NCBI GenBank assembly: GCA_013140935.1
Contig: JABFSD010000594.1
Coordinates: forward strand, 1-12,886
DNA: 12,886 nt
Direction of reading: 5' to 3'
Origin: Acidobacteriota bacterium
GTDB lineage: Bacteria > Acidobacteriota > Blastocatellia > RBC074
The notes under the pieces are model-generated. The model made no database searches, had not been told where the DNA came from, and worked only from the letters and a program-made list of their open reading frames with translations. Below are positions 1 through 7,762 of the stretch, piece after piece (position 1 is the stretch's first letter; every line of letters starts with the position of its first letter). The translations under genes and the position numbers were made by a program.

Positions 1-1645
1 CGGCATTACGATCAAGGCGCACGCGGTGCGGTTGAATTACACGGCGAAGGACGGGAAGGATTACATTCTCAACTTGATTGATACGCCCGGCCACGTAGAT
101 TTCAGCTACGAAGTCTCGCGCAGCCTGTCGGCCTGTGAGGGCGCGTTGCTTGTCGTTGACGCGAGTCAGGGCGTAGAGGCCCAAACCCTCGCCAACGCTT
201 ATCTGGCCGTCAGCCACAACCTCGAACTTATCCCCGTACTCAACAAGATTGATCTGCCCGGCGCGGAACCCGACCGCGTGCTCGAACAGGTCGAACGCAT
301 CGTCGGCATTCCCTCTGACCACGCCGTGCTGGCCTCGGCGAAGATGGGCATCGGCATCGAAGAGATTCTCGAACGCATCGTCGAATTCGTACCGCCGCCG
401 AGTGGCGTGTTAGACGCGCCGCTCAAGGCTTTGATTTTCGATTCGTGGTTTGATCCTTATCGCGGCGTCATCGTGATGGTGCGCGTGATTGACGGCGAAT
501 TGCGGCGCGGCATGAAAATTCGTCTGATGATGCGCGGCACCGTGCATGAAGTCGAAGACCTCGGCGTGCTGACGCCCAAGCCGCGTCCGATTGATAAGCT
601 CGGCGTAGGCGAAGTCGGATTCATCGTCGCCAACGTCAAGACCGTCGCCGACGTGAGCATCGGTGACACCGTGACCGAAGCCGCGCGCGGTACGCTCGAA
701 CCCTTTCCCGGCTTTCAGGAAATCAAGCCGATGGTTTTCGCAGGGCTTTATCCGATTGAGTCGCACCAATACGAAGAGTTGCGCGACGCGCTTGAGAAAT
801 TGCGTTTGAATGATTCGTCGTTTTTCTTCGAGCCGGAAGTTTCGGCAGCGCTGGGCTTCGGCTTTCGCTGCGGATTTCTAGGCTTGCTGCACATGGAAAT
901 CGTGCAGGAACGCTTAGAGCGCGAATTCAACGTTGATCTCATCACGACCGCGCCCAGCGTGCGTTATCGCATCACGACCACCAAAGGCGAAGTGATGGAA
1001 GTGGACAACCCTTCAAAAATGCCCGAAGCGGGCGACATCGCCAAATGGGAAGAGCCGATCATCGAAGCGATGATAATGACCAACGACGAATTTCTCGGAA
1101 ACATCTTGGCGCTGCTCGAAGAAAAGCGCGGCATTCAGAAAGGGTTCGATTACATCACGCCGACGCGCGTCAAGCTGACTTATGAATTGCCGCTCAATGA
1201 AATCGTGCTGGATTTCTTCGATCGCTTGAAATCGGTTTCGCGCGGATACGCTTCGCTTGATTATCACTTCGCGGGCTTTTGGGTTTCCAAACTCGTCAGG
1301 CTAGACATGCTCGTCGCGGGCGAGATCGTAGACGCACTCTCGCTCATCATCCATCAAGACACGGCTTACCATCGCGGTCGCCAACTCGTAGACAAAATGC
1401 GCAAGCTCATCCCGCGCCAGATGTTTGAAGTTCCGATTCAAGCGGCGATTGGTTCGCGCGTCATCGCCCGCGAAACCGTCAAAGCGATGGGCAAAAACGT
1501 ACTGGCGAAATGTTACGGCGGCGACATCTCACGCAAACGCAAATTGTTAGAGAAACAAAAAGAAGGCAAAAAACGCATGAAGCGCGTCGGCAAAGTAGAT
1601 ATTCCGCAAGAAGCCTTCCTCGCCGTGTTGCAAGTCGGCGATTAA
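1..1645 (+). CDS. lepA: Elongation factor 4 (LepA GTPase), 5' end missing
   Basis: This is the ribosome-associated translational GTPase EF4/LepA, which acts on stalled or mistranslocated ribosomes in the cytoplasm. The reading frame is open from base 2, where it reads GITIKAHAV, the switch I/G2 segment of the family. The GTG at 26 is therefore internal and the true start lies to the left. By comparison with E. coli LepA about 50 N-terminal residues, including the P-loop, are missing. Visible motifs are G3 (DTPGH), G4 (NKID) and G5 (SAK), then the beta-barrel domain II, the EF-G-like domains (with [13 protein letters not shown]) and the LepA-specific C-terminal domain carrying [23 protein letters not shown]. 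The C-terminus is the usual one, so the gene looks intact apart from the window edge. A methyltransferase gene begins 4 bases after its TAA. Assignment to LepA rather than EF-G or TypA is secure from the C-terminal domain. Confidence 0.97.
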   Translation, partial: GITIKAHAVRLNYTAKDGKDYILNLIDTPGHVDFSYEVSRSLSACEGALLVVDASQGVEAQTLANAYLAVSHNLELIPVLNKIDLPGAEPDRVLEQVERIVGIPSDHAVLASAKMGIGIEEILERIVEFVPPPSGVLDAPLKALIFDSWFDPYRGVIVMVRVIDGELRRGMKIRLMMRGTVHEVEDLGVLTPKPRPIDKLGVGEVGFIVANVKTVADVSIGDTVTEAARGTLEPFPGFQEIKPMVFAGLYPIESHQYEELRDALEKLRLNDSSFFFEPEVSAALGFGFRCGFLGLLHMEIVQERLEREFNVDLITTAPSVRYRITTTKGEVMEVDNPSKMPEAGDIAKWEEPIIEAMIMTNDEFLGNILALLEEKRGIQKGFDYITPTRVKLTYELPLNEIVLDFFDRLKSVSRGYASLDYHFAGFWVSKLVRLDMLVAGEIVDALSLIIHQDTAYHRGRQLVDKMRKLIPRQMFEVPIQAAIGSRVIARETVKAMGKNVLAKCYGGDISRKRKLLEKQKEGKKRMKRVGKVDIPQEAFLAVLQVGD

Positions 1646-1649
1646 CTTT

Positions 1650-2486
1650 ATGCCTAAAGCACAAATGTCATTATTGGATGTCGCGGTGCCGGTAAATGGC
1701 AGCGGCGATAAGAAACGGCGCAAATCGCCTGACGGAGAGACGACTACGAACTTGGTCGTCTCTTCGCACCTTGGCGAGAACGCTGATTTGTTTCCGCAGA
1801 TACTGGCTTTGCACGTACCGCAGGGGGCAAAGATCGCCGACGTGACTTATGGCAAGGGCGTGTTTTGGCGCAAGGTGGATTTGGATAATTACACGTTGCT
1901 CGCGACTGATTTGAAAACTGGCGTAGATTGCCGAAGCCTGCCATACGCCGATAACGAATTGGATTGCGTGGTGCTTGATCCGCCCTATATGGAAGGGCTT
2001 TATCGTGACGATGAGAGTTTTGCGGGACAAGGCACGCACGAGTCGTTTCAGGATAGTTACTCAAATGGGCAGCGTCCGCAGGAAATCACTGGCAAGTGGC
2101 ATGATGCTGTGTTGGAAATGTATGTGCAGGCGGCGATTGAAGCGAAGCGAGTGTTAAAGCAAGGCGGGATTTTGATTGTTAAATGTCAAGACGAAGTGAG
2201 CGCAGGCATACAACGGCTGACACACGTTGAAATCATTATGAATATGCACTTGCTTGGCTTTTATGCGAAAGACCTGTTTGTTTTGACGCGGCTCAATCGT
2301 CCAGGTGTCACACGCATGTTGAAGCAATTACATGCTCGCAAAAACCATTCTTACTTTTTGGTCTTCGTGAAAGGCGCAACGCGTTCGCAACTGGCTTCTA
2401 TCGCAATGATGCGTCATCTAGCAGGCGATCAAGCAACACAAACGGATCGTCCACGTAAGGCGGTTCCAGCGGATAAGCAATCTTGA
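1650..2486 (+). CDS. DPPY-type DNA methyltransferase (N4-cytosine or N6-adenine)
   Basis: A 278-aa protein with the signature of S-adenosylmethionine-dependent amino-methyltransferases. Motif I is the variant D64-VTYGKG-70, an acidic residue follows in TDLK (D87), and the catalytic motif IV is DPPY at 110-113. The order motif I then IV, with no large target-recognition insert between, gives a small gamma-like layout. The conserved fold seems to end at [12 protein letters not shown] (231-242). The last roughly 29 codons, a polar and basic tail, overlap antisense with the 3' end of the nuclease gene. ATG at 1650 lies 4 bases after the lepA stop with no clear Shine-Dalgarno, suggesting read-through or coupled translation; M6 at 1665 is an alternative start. 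With the facing nuclease it probably forms a type II restriction-modification system. Whether the product is m4C or m6A, and the target site, cannot be read from sequence alone. Confidence 0.85.
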   Translation: MPKAQMSLLDVAVPVNGSGDKKRRKSPDGETTTNLVVSSHLGENADLFPQILALHVPQGAKIADVTYGKGVFWRKVDLDNYTLLATDLKTGVDCRSLPYADNELDCVVLDPPYMEGLYRDDESFAGQGTHESFQDSYSNGQRPQEITGKWHDAVLEMYVQAAIEAKRVLKQGGILIVKCQDEVSAGIQRLTHVEIIMNMHLLGFYAKDLFVLTRLNRPGVTRMLKQLHARKNHSYFLVFVKGATRSQLASIAMMRHLAGDQATQTDRPRKAVPADKQS

Positions 2487-3030
2487 TCGAAGATGCGATG
2501 AGTTCGCGCTGTTGCAGTTCGGCATACTTGCGGTAACGGCTGCGGGGCAAGTCACGGTTAAGTGCAAAAGCAAAACGCCATTCTTCTTCCAGCGCGAAAA
2601 GATTGACCGCAACGATGTCGAATTCGCCTGTGAGCAAGCAAGTTGTTTTGACTTCTGAGCCGTCACTGAAACGCACAATGCGGCTATCGCTGGCGTCACA
2701 TTGATAAGTTGCTGCAAAACCTGTTTCGTGTTTTTTAGTGAGATTGGTTTGCAACGATTTGCATTCAATGCGGAAAGAAGCCCCGCGATAATTGATGCGA
2801 ATATCGCCTTTGCTCTTGCGGTCATGGTCATCGTCTTTGATCAGAGCAGTGATGCGAGCGTCTTCAAAATACATACGCCGCAATTTGTATTCAGCGACGT
2901 AACCCATCATTAGGCCGCGCATGCTGGGGTTGGCATCTACGATTTGCGTGAGTTCTTCGGCGGTCAAGCCCCAGCGGTGTAAGATGTTTTCGCGTTTGAG
3001 TTGGCGTAACTGAGCTTCAGACATTTTCAT
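2398..3030 (-). CDS. Probable type II restriction endonuclease, PD-(D/E)XK fold
   Basis: A 210-aa protein (from the start chosen here) with a likely PD-(D/E)XK nuclease core: D76 in KGDIRINY, then E89-C-K91 in FRIECKS, preceded by a helix with [13 protein letters not shown] that could supply the accessory acidic residue. The N-terminus is helical and charged. I chose the ATG at 3030 because M11 of the longer frame (start 3060) begins a typical hydrophilic sequence and because a TATACT -10-like element at 3039-3044 would put transcription start next to it, possibly leaderless; this start is uncertain. It faces the DPPY methyltransferase, and the two coding regions overlap by 89 bases at their 3' ends. 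That pairing is the main reason for calling it a restriction enzyme rather than another DNA-repair or Holliday-type nuclease. No controller (C) protein gene lies nearby. I do not recognise a named isoschizomer family. Confidence 0.7.
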   Translation of the reverse strand: MKMSEAQLRQLKRENILHRWGLTAEELTQIVDANPSMRGLMMGYVAEYKLRRMYFEDARITALIKDDDHDRKSKGDIRINYRGASFRIECKSLQTNLTKKHETGFAATYQCDASDSRIVRFSDGSEVKTTCLLTGEFDIVAVNLFALEEEWRFAFALNRDLPRSRYRKYAELQQRELIASSIKIAYPLEPPYVDDPFVLLDRLLDDASLR

Positions 3031-3038
3031 AGGCGCGC

Positions 3039-3044
3039 AGTATA
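3039..3044 (-). promoter_or_regulatory. Possible -10 element for the nuclease gene
   Basis: On the minus strand the sequence reads TATACT here, 5 of 6 matches to the -10 consensus. It would start transcription near 3032, two or three bases from the ATG at 3030, giving a leaderless or near-leaderless message. No good -35 hexamer is visible 16-18 bases upstream, so support is weak. Confidence 0.25.
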
Positions 3045-3712
3045 TGGATTCATCAACCATCCTTCCACTTTTCCCGCTACAGATCGTGCAGTTTCCCGGT
3101 GTGGTGACGCCGCTGCATATTTTTGAGATGCGTTATCGCCAGATGCTCAAAGATGTGATTGCGGGCGATAAGACCTTTGGCATCGTAGCGGTGCTGGACG
3201 ATGCCACAGCGCGTCCGTTGTTGGGCAGCGTGGGCTGTACGGCCAAAGTCGTCATCGCGCAGGAAATGGACGACGGGCGCTCTAACATCTTGTGCGTAGG
3301 CGAGCAACGCTTTCGCTTGCTGGATTACGAAGAAGGCGAGCCTTACCTGCAAGCGCGCGTAGAGTTTTTTGAAGACGAAACCGCCTTTGAAGATTTTTCA
3401 GAAGAGACGGCTGAAGCCAAGTCGCTGTTCGAGCGCATTGCCAAACTCGCGCAACAGATCAAAGAAAACGAACGCGACGAAGAATTGCCAGAGTTACCCG
3501 AAGACCCGCAGGAGTTGAGTTTCATGCTGGCGGCTTATCTGGATTTGTCGCTGACCGAGAAACAGGAAATGCTCGAACTCACCCATACCGGCGAACGCTT
3601 GCAGCACGTCATTACCCAGTTGCGCGAGATGGCGGACGATTACGAACGGCGTTTGCGCGGACGCAAGATTTCTAAAGTGAACGGACACGGCGGTAAGCTG
3701 CCGGAGTTTTGA
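3044..3712 (+). CDS. LON peptidase substrate-binding domain protein (no protease domain)
   Basis: A 222-aa protein matching the N-terminal domain of Lon protease as a stand-alone polypeptide. It opens with LPLFPLQIVQFPGVVTPLHIFEMRYRQM (split: the LPLFPL and LHIFE-RYR blocks are diagnostic), followed by a barrel-like region with GTVG-type turns, including GEQRFRLLDY, and then an acidic helical region (about 120-215) ending in a basic tail. There is no AAA+ Walker motif and no Ser-Lys protease domain, so it is not Lon itself. Such proteins are widespread and probably bind unfolded substrates or partner proteins; the cellular role is not established. The ATG at 3044 diverges from the nuclease gene, with only 13 bases between the two chosen start codons. 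No Shine-Dalgarno is evident. It ends 15 bases from the convergent VWFA gene. Confidence 0.85.
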   Translation: MDSSTILPLFPLQIVQFPGVVTPLHIFEMRYRQMLKDVIAGDKTFGIVAVLDDATARPLLGSVGCTAKVVIAQEMDDGRSNILCVGEQRFRLLDYEEGEPYLQARVEFFEDETAFEDFSEETAEAKSLFERIAKLAQQIKENERDEELPELPEDPQELSFMLAAYLDLSLTEKQEMLELTHTGERLQHVITQLREMADDYERRLRGRKISKVNGHGGKLPEF

Positions 3713-3727
3713 TACGCCGCGCCGCGC

Positions 3728-4738
3728 TCACTTTTTGGCTTTGGCGGCGTAATAGCCCAGGCGTGTGCGGGCTTTGAGCGCAGGGTTTTTGAGTTGCACC
3801 TCGACCGCGCGCCATTTGCCGTCTTTCTTCTCGTTACGCGGCTCGTAAGTGATGGTGTATTGGTGGCGCAACTCTTCGACGGTTTGCGCAAAGGCCTCGC
3901 GCAACGCGCCGCCGCCGGGCGAAGTATAAAAACGTCCACCGGTTTTTTGCGCGAGGTTTTTCATGATCTCAGGCCCGTTGTCGCGCGGCGTCGTTTTATA
4001 GACGCCCCGGTCGCTGAGGTCTACGCAATAAATCGTGATGCCTACGTCGGTGGCCTTGCGAATCACTTCATCCAACGTAGCCTTGCTGGTGCTATCGGCT
4101 CCGTCAGAAACCAGCAGGATGACGCGGCGACGTTCGGGACGCTTCAATAAGTCTTCGGTTGCCTTTACCAGCGCGTCATACATCGGCGTCATTCCGTCAG
4201 GGCGCATATCCCATAGAAAATCCGAGATGTCATGGATGTCGCTGAAATCCTGCACTTGTTTCACCTTCGTGCCGGTGAAGCTGTAAATGGCGAACACGTC
4301 GTCTTCGCGTAAACCGTCAACGAACGAAGTGCAGGCCGAGCGCGCCAGTGTCATCTTGTCGCCCATACTGGCGCTGGCATCAATCAGAATCGCGGCGGCA
4401 AAGGGTTTCACTTCGACCGAAAAGTCAGCGATAGGTTGTGGGAACTTGTCTTCGAGAATCGCAAAATCGCTGCGCTTGAGGCCGCCGACGAAATTTTCGC
4501 CGAAATCGGTGACGGTGACATTCAACACGACGACGCTCGTATCAACCAAGATCGGCGAAATCGGGTCATCGGGTTTTTCTTCGACTTTTTCTTCGGGTTT
4601 CTTTTCCGGCTGTTGCTTGTCCTGCAATTTCGGCAGAGGCTCCTGCGACAAGGCGAAGCCGACCAACGCCAATAACAACAGGGAACTCAGCAGGGCTTGC
4701 CACATTTGCCATATTTGCCACACTTGTTTGACCGGCAT
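3728..4738 (-). CDS. Secreted VWFA-related protein, acidobacterial type
   Basis: A 336-aa exported protein of the acidobacterial von Willebrand factor A-related family. Residues 1-31 form a signal peptide (K4 in the n-region, hydrophobic core about 15-29, likely cleavage ALS/Q). A short Lys/Glu/Pro-rich linker follows (36-58), then a beta-rich lead-in, VVVLNVTVTDFGENFV, and the VWA domain. The metal-ion-dependent adhesion site is complete: D120-x-S122-x-S124 (DASASM), T184 in GMTPMYD, and D212 in SDG. The C-terminal YTITYEP...LGYYA block is typical of the family. These proteins probably mediate metal-dependent protein binding outside the cytoplasmic membrane; partners are unknown. It is the last gene of a three-gene run of exported proteins and starts 5 bases after the stop of the preceding one. 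No Shine-Dalgarno is seen, so translation may be coupled. The signal peptide contains a 9-bp tandem repeat. Confidence 0.9.
   Translation of the reverse strand: MPVKQVWQIWQMWQALLSSLLLLALVGFALSQEPLPKLQDKQQPEKKPEEKVEEKPDDPISPILVDTSVVVLNVTVTDFGENFVGGLKRSDFAILEDKFPQPIADFSVEVKPFAAAILIDASASMGDKMTLARSACTSFVDGLREDDVFAIYSFTGTKVKQVQDFSDIHDISDFLWDMRPDGMTPMYDALVKATEDLLKRPERRRVILLVSDGADSTSKATLDEVIRKATDVGITIYCVDLSDRGVYKTTPRDNGPEIMKNLAQKTGGRFYTSPGGGALREAFAQTVEELRHQYTITYEPRNEKKDGKWRAVEVQLKNPALKARTRLGYYAAKAKK
4697..4723 (-). repeat. Three 9-bp tandem units in the VWFA signal peptide
   Basis: On the plus strand TTGCCACAT, TTGCCATAT and TTGCCACAC follow one another directly. On the coding strand they give VWQ-IWQ-MWQ (residues 6-14), with the last unit containing an alternative ATG (M12). 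Unit number could change by slippage without breaking the frame. Confidence 0.85.
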
Positions 4739-4743
4739 AGACG

Positions 4744-5253
4744 TTACCGCAGATAGGTGCGCAAGAGTTTGCTCAGTTGAATGATTTCCGTCGCCTGCGC
4801 GCTGACCGTGACCGAGACGATGTGGCGCGAAGTCTTTTCCATCAGTTTGAAAAGGTGATCGCTCGCTTCATCCAACCGCTTTAACGCCGCGTCCAAATTG
4901 TCTGGCGGCTCTTCGAGCGGCGTGTCTTCACCGCCGCCGGAATCGGTGCGAATGGTGCGCGCGTTTTTTTCGATGTCTTTGAGTTTTTTATCCGCGAGGC
5001 GCGGCAGGGAATTCGGCATAGCGGCTTTTAGCAACTCCGCCGCAAAGGTTTTGATTTGTTCGGCTTTGGTGACGTTCTTTTTGTGTTCTTCTTCTTCACG
5101 TTTGATGCGCATCTTCACCAGCGTATCGCGAAAGGTTTCGTTCTGTTCTTCCGCCGCCGTCGTCGGCACTTCCGCCGTTTGCGCAGAAGCGACTACGCTC
5201 GTGCCCAACAGCAAGCCCAACCAGAAAAAGGAAGTGAAAACCTTACGCACCAT
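4744..5253 (-). CDS. Exported, highly charged hypothetical protein
   Basis: A 169-aa protein that I do not recognise. Residues 1-24 form a clear signal peptide with a basic start (MVRK), a hydrophobic core, FFWLGLLLGTSVV, and an ASA/Q cleavage site. The mature part is helical and strongly charged; about 45-75 is rich in Lys, Glu and Arg and could form a coiled coil. The C-terminal part (about 120-169) is amphipathic with regular Leu spacing. No catalytic motif or cysteine is visible. A fair Shine-Dalgarno (AAAGG) sits 8 bases before the ATG. It is the middle gene of the exported-protein run: 58 bases after the 190-aa gene and 5 bases before the VWFA gene. A structural or scaffold role for the VWFA partner is possible but is only inference from position. 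Confidence 0.75.
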   Translation of the reverse strand: MVRKVFTSFFWLGLLLGTSVVASAQTAEVPTTAAEEQNETFRDTLVKMRIKREEEEHKKNVTKAEQIKTFAAELLKAAMPNSLPRLADKKLKDIEKNARTIRTDSGGGEDTPLEEPPDNLDAALKRLDEASDHLFKLMEKTSRHIVSVTVSAQATEIIQLSKLLRTYLR

Positions 5254-5311
5254 AGCGTCGCCTTTCTAACACAACGCGCACACAAAGCAAGCGCCACATC
5301 ATCGAAACGGG

Positions 5312-5884
5312 TCAGTATTCGCAATTCAACAAGCGCCGTTGCGTCTTACCTTTGATGGTCAGATCTACGCCCAGCGTCTTGCCGGCCATGCCGCGCAACA
5401 CCTCGTCTTCCAGCCGCCCATTCGATTTGCCTTCGATCCAGTTGAGCGAACCGTTCGGATCGGCCACGCGGCCTTGTATCGTGGCATTGATTTGCAGTTG
5501 TGAACGCTTTTGATCTACGGGCACGGCGATGATTTCCAAGACGTAACGGCCCTGTGACCAGTTTCGCACGTCGCCTGCCGGAAACGTCGCCAGATATTCG
5601 AGGTCGTTTTTTACCGTCACCCCTCGGCTATAAACCACCGGCTTCGTAACGAGCTTGCCTTCTGCCGGACGACTCAAGTCTTCATCCAAAGCAATGGCGC
5701 AGGCTTTCAGCACCTCGCGCGCGGCATCCAGAATCTGTTCGCGTTTGACGCTCATCGTATAAGGATTCGGTAGCGGCGGTTCGGCCTTGGGTTTATCGAA
5801 AGTAAATTGCGCGTGTGCCGCAGACGCGCTCAAGGCGACCCACAGCACAGCTACGAAAAAAGCAGGCGCTTGAATTTTGCACAT
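5312..5884 (-). CDS. Exported hypothetical protein, first gene of the VWFA operon
   Basis: A 190-aa protein that I do not recognise. From the ATG at 5884 it begins with a standard signal peptide (MCKIQ, hydrophobic 9-22, cleavage AHA/Q after residue 25). In-frame starts exist upstream (ATG at 5917, GTG at 5923) but would push an unusually long n-region ahead of the hydrophobic core, so I prefer 5884. The mature protein has a Pro-rich opening followed by a domain of alternating helix and strand with YVLEIIAVPV, SQLQINATIQGRV and a C-terminal cysteine (LLNCEY). The general look is that of small periplasmic alpha/beta proteins, but no family can be named. A promoter candidate lies about 57-95 bases upstream, which makes it the likely first gene of the three-gene exported-protein operon. 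Confidence 0.75.
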   Translation of the reverse strand: MCKIQAPAFFVAVLWVALSASAAHAQFTFDKPKAEPPLPNPYTMSVKREQILDAAREVLKACAIALDEDLSRPAEGKLVTKPVVYSRGVTVKNDLEYLATFPAGDVRNWSQGRYVLEIIAVPVDQKRSQLQINATIQGRVADPNGSLNWIEGKSNGRLEDEVLRGMAGKTLGVDLTIKGKTQRRLLNCEY

Positions 5885-6194
5885 AGAGTTTCTTGCTTTC
5901 ACGAACGGGAAATCCATTGCCACGGGGATTGCCGCAACGGCGGCGTCAAAATACCACCATCACTTTGTAGCGGCAAAGGGCGATTTGATTGCGGCGATAG
6001 AACGAAGTCTCCCTCTCAACCTGCGGGCAAAGCCAACTGTTTCAGATCGTCTCCTCGTTCGTAAAGTTTTGGCTCACCAGATGGGCTGAATGGCCTAAAT
6101 AAATGAGAAGCGAGTAAAAAATTCATAGCACTTTTTCTCTATTTGAGTACTTATTTCCAGCATTAAAGTGCCATAGGCGATTCGATGAAACAGG
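5885..6194. other. Intergenic region between the exported-protein operon and the RNA gene
   Basis: No convincing coding region on either strand. It contains the candidate promoter for the minus-strand operon (5948-5976) and, at its right end, AT-rich sequence leading into the promoter of the plus-strand RNA gene. The remainder (about 5980-6110) shows nothing I can assign. Confidence 0.5.
5948..5976 (-). promoter_or_regulatory. Candidate promoter for the three-gene exported-protein operon
   Basis: On the minus strand, TTGCCG (5971-5976) is followed by exactly 17 bases and TATTTT (5948-5953). Transcription would start near 5941, leaving a leader of about 57 bases before the ATG at 5884. Hexamers match 4 of 6 and 5 of 6 consensus positions. 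Confidence 0.4.
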
Positions 6195-6218
6195 TTGAAT
6201 ATTCTTAAATGCTAAAAT
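6195..6218 (+). promoter_or_regulatory. Extended -10 promoter of the RNA gene
   Basis: TGCTAAAAT at 6210-6218 is an extended -10 element (TGn plus TAAAAT) in AT-rich surroundings, with TTGAAT at 6195-6200 too close to serve as its -35. Transcription would start about 6224-6226. An alternative reading (TTCGAT at 6181, 18 bases, TTAAAT at 6205-6210) would start near 6217. Confidence 0.45.
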
Positions 6219-6223
6219 GGTTA

Positions 6224-6421
<198 letters not shown>

Positions 6422-6545
6422 CCGCAGCCGCCTTTTTTGCTTTCTCGTCAATACAAGTAAAAACAAACATCCAGTTTCGATGGCGTTGGAGCAATCATTA
6501 CGCGAACACTTCTGCTTCGACCAGCGGCAACCTACTACAATCTTT

Positions 6546-7511
6546 TTAAGAAACATTATCGAGCAGCGTTGTATAGGGATTCGGATGCCAACGTTCGATT
6601 CGTTCTCGCCCATAGGTTCCGAGCGCAGCCAGCAAGGTCAATCGCGCCAGACGCCTGGGAAATGAAGGAAATTGAGTTTCGCGCCAGGCGTGGCGCAGCC
6701 ACTTTTTCGCTTGTGCTATTTCACCACTCCAATAGCTGCACGATGCGGCATAAATATAAGCATTGCACATAATTTCCGGGCGGCAGGATCGTAGCTCCGG
6801 CGGCAGGGAATTTGAACTTAAAGCCCGTTCGATAATCCTTACCATTTCTTCACCAAAGGCCGCCAGTCTATCCAACGATTTGGCGTCATCATGCAAGCGA
6901 AGCGCGGCCAGAGGACGCGCAATAAATGCAACGGAGCCACGATTGCCTATCCGTAAATAAAGATCGTAATCCATCAAATAATGCAAAGATTCGTCTAGCC
7001 AGCCTGCGGATTCAAGTGCCGCCCGCCGGATAAACACACTGGGTTGGGGCAGGTAATTTGCAACGGATTTCAGTAAGTCATAATAATCAAATGGACGCGT
7101 TGCATATTGGCCGATAATGCGTCCAGTTTGATCAATATAATCGCACTCACCATATACCATAGCGGTTTCAGGCTGTTGGTGAAACGCAGACACCGCTTCA
7201 CGAATGGCACCGGGTTTGAGCAAGTCATCAGAGTTAACCCAGGCGAGAAATTCACCCTGTGAGATTTGCCAGCCCCGGTTAATTGCAGCGGATTGCCCGC
7301 CATCGCTGGCGGATATCCAACGTATGCGACTGCCATAACTACGCAACACGTCAAGGGTTTCGTCGGTCGAGCCGCCGTCCATAATTAAGTATTCCAGATT
7401 GGCGTAATCCTGCGCCAAGACGGAATCAATCGTTTGCGCAATAAACGCGCCTTGGTTGAAGGAAGGCGTAACTATCGAAACCAGCGGAATAGCAGACACG
7501 GGAATAATCAT
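6546..7511 (-). CDS. Family 2 glycosyltransferase
   Basis: A 321-aa GT-A-fold glycosyltransferase that would transfer a sugar from a nucleotide-sugar donor to an unknown acceptor at the cytoplasmic face of the membrane. The N-terminus reads LVSIVTPSFNQGAFIAQTIDSVL, the nucleotide-binding beginning of the family, followed by DGGSTDETLDVL. The SDGGQSAAINRG block and the metal-binding acidic cluster NSDD are present, and MDYDLYLRI probably carries the catalytic acidic residue. The C-terminal 80 residues are helical and basic (RRLARLTLLAALG), with no convincing membrane span. The ATG at 7511 is the only good start; no Shine-Dalgarno is visible. The gene stands alone, with no other polysaccharide gene in the window, so the glycan it serves cannot be inferred. 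A good -10 element lies about 125 bases upstream. Confidence 0.9.
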   Translation of the reverse strand: MIIPVSAIPLVSIVTPSFNQGAFIAQTIDSVLAQDYANLEYLIMDGGSTDETLDVLRSYGSRIRWISASDGGQSAAINRGWQISQGEFLAWVNSDDLLKPGAIREAVSAFHQQPETAMVYGECDYIDQTGRIIGQYATRPFDYYDLLKSVANYLPQPSVFIRRAALESAGWLDESLHYLMDYDLYLRIGNRGSVAFIARPLAALRLHDDAKSLDRLAAFGEEMVRIIERALSSNSLPPELRSCRPEIMCNAYIYAASCSYWSGEIAQAKKWLRHAWRETQFPSFPRRLARLTLLAALGTYGRERIERWHPNPYTTLLDNVS

Positions 7512-7635
7512 AAGCGGCGGGCCATTCCGCCAAAGGTTATCAGAGAAGATGAACCATACTGCTTCTGCCTGTGTAAGCGCAAATGTTCAGCCTGCAAAGG
7601 CCGAGTTTCAAGTTTGCGCCTATATCAGCAGTCGA

Positions 7636-7641
7636 ATTATA
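7636..7641 (-). promoter_or_regulatory. Perfect -10 hexamer upstream of the glycosyltransferase
   Basis: The minus strand reads TATAAT, an exact consensus match, in an AT-rich run; the -35 at 16-17 bases is poor (GTCGCA or GGTCGC). Transcription would begin near 7629 with a leader of about 117 bases. The rest of the 7512-7762 gap shows nothing else I can assign. Confidence 0.4.
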
Positions 7642-7762
7642 GCGATTTTTAGATGCGTGCGACCTTGTAGCGCTTGAGGCAGGCATTGGCACATTTTTTT
7701 TCTACGGGTCGGGAACTACACCGGAAAAGACTTTTGATGAGGGGAGTTACTGGGCAATGATC

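Noticed and set aside
410..769. 119-codon minus-strand frame inside lepA
   Set aside because: Lies fully opposite the highly conserved lepA coding region; the product is rich in His, Asp and Arg in the manner of an antisense shadow and has no known motif.
3031..3060. Longer nuclease start at ATG 3060
   Set aside because: Possible, but it would overlap the start of the divergent LON-domain gene, and the purine-rich stretch touches the ATG instead of lying at normal spacing; kept only as an alternative.
4287..4784. 165-codon plus-strand frame opposite the VWFA gene
   Set aside because: Ser/Thr-rich shadow of a well-supported gene; no start signal.
7512..7762. Possible terminator around the T8 run at 7694-7701
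   Set aside because: No stable GC-rich stem precedes it on either strand.
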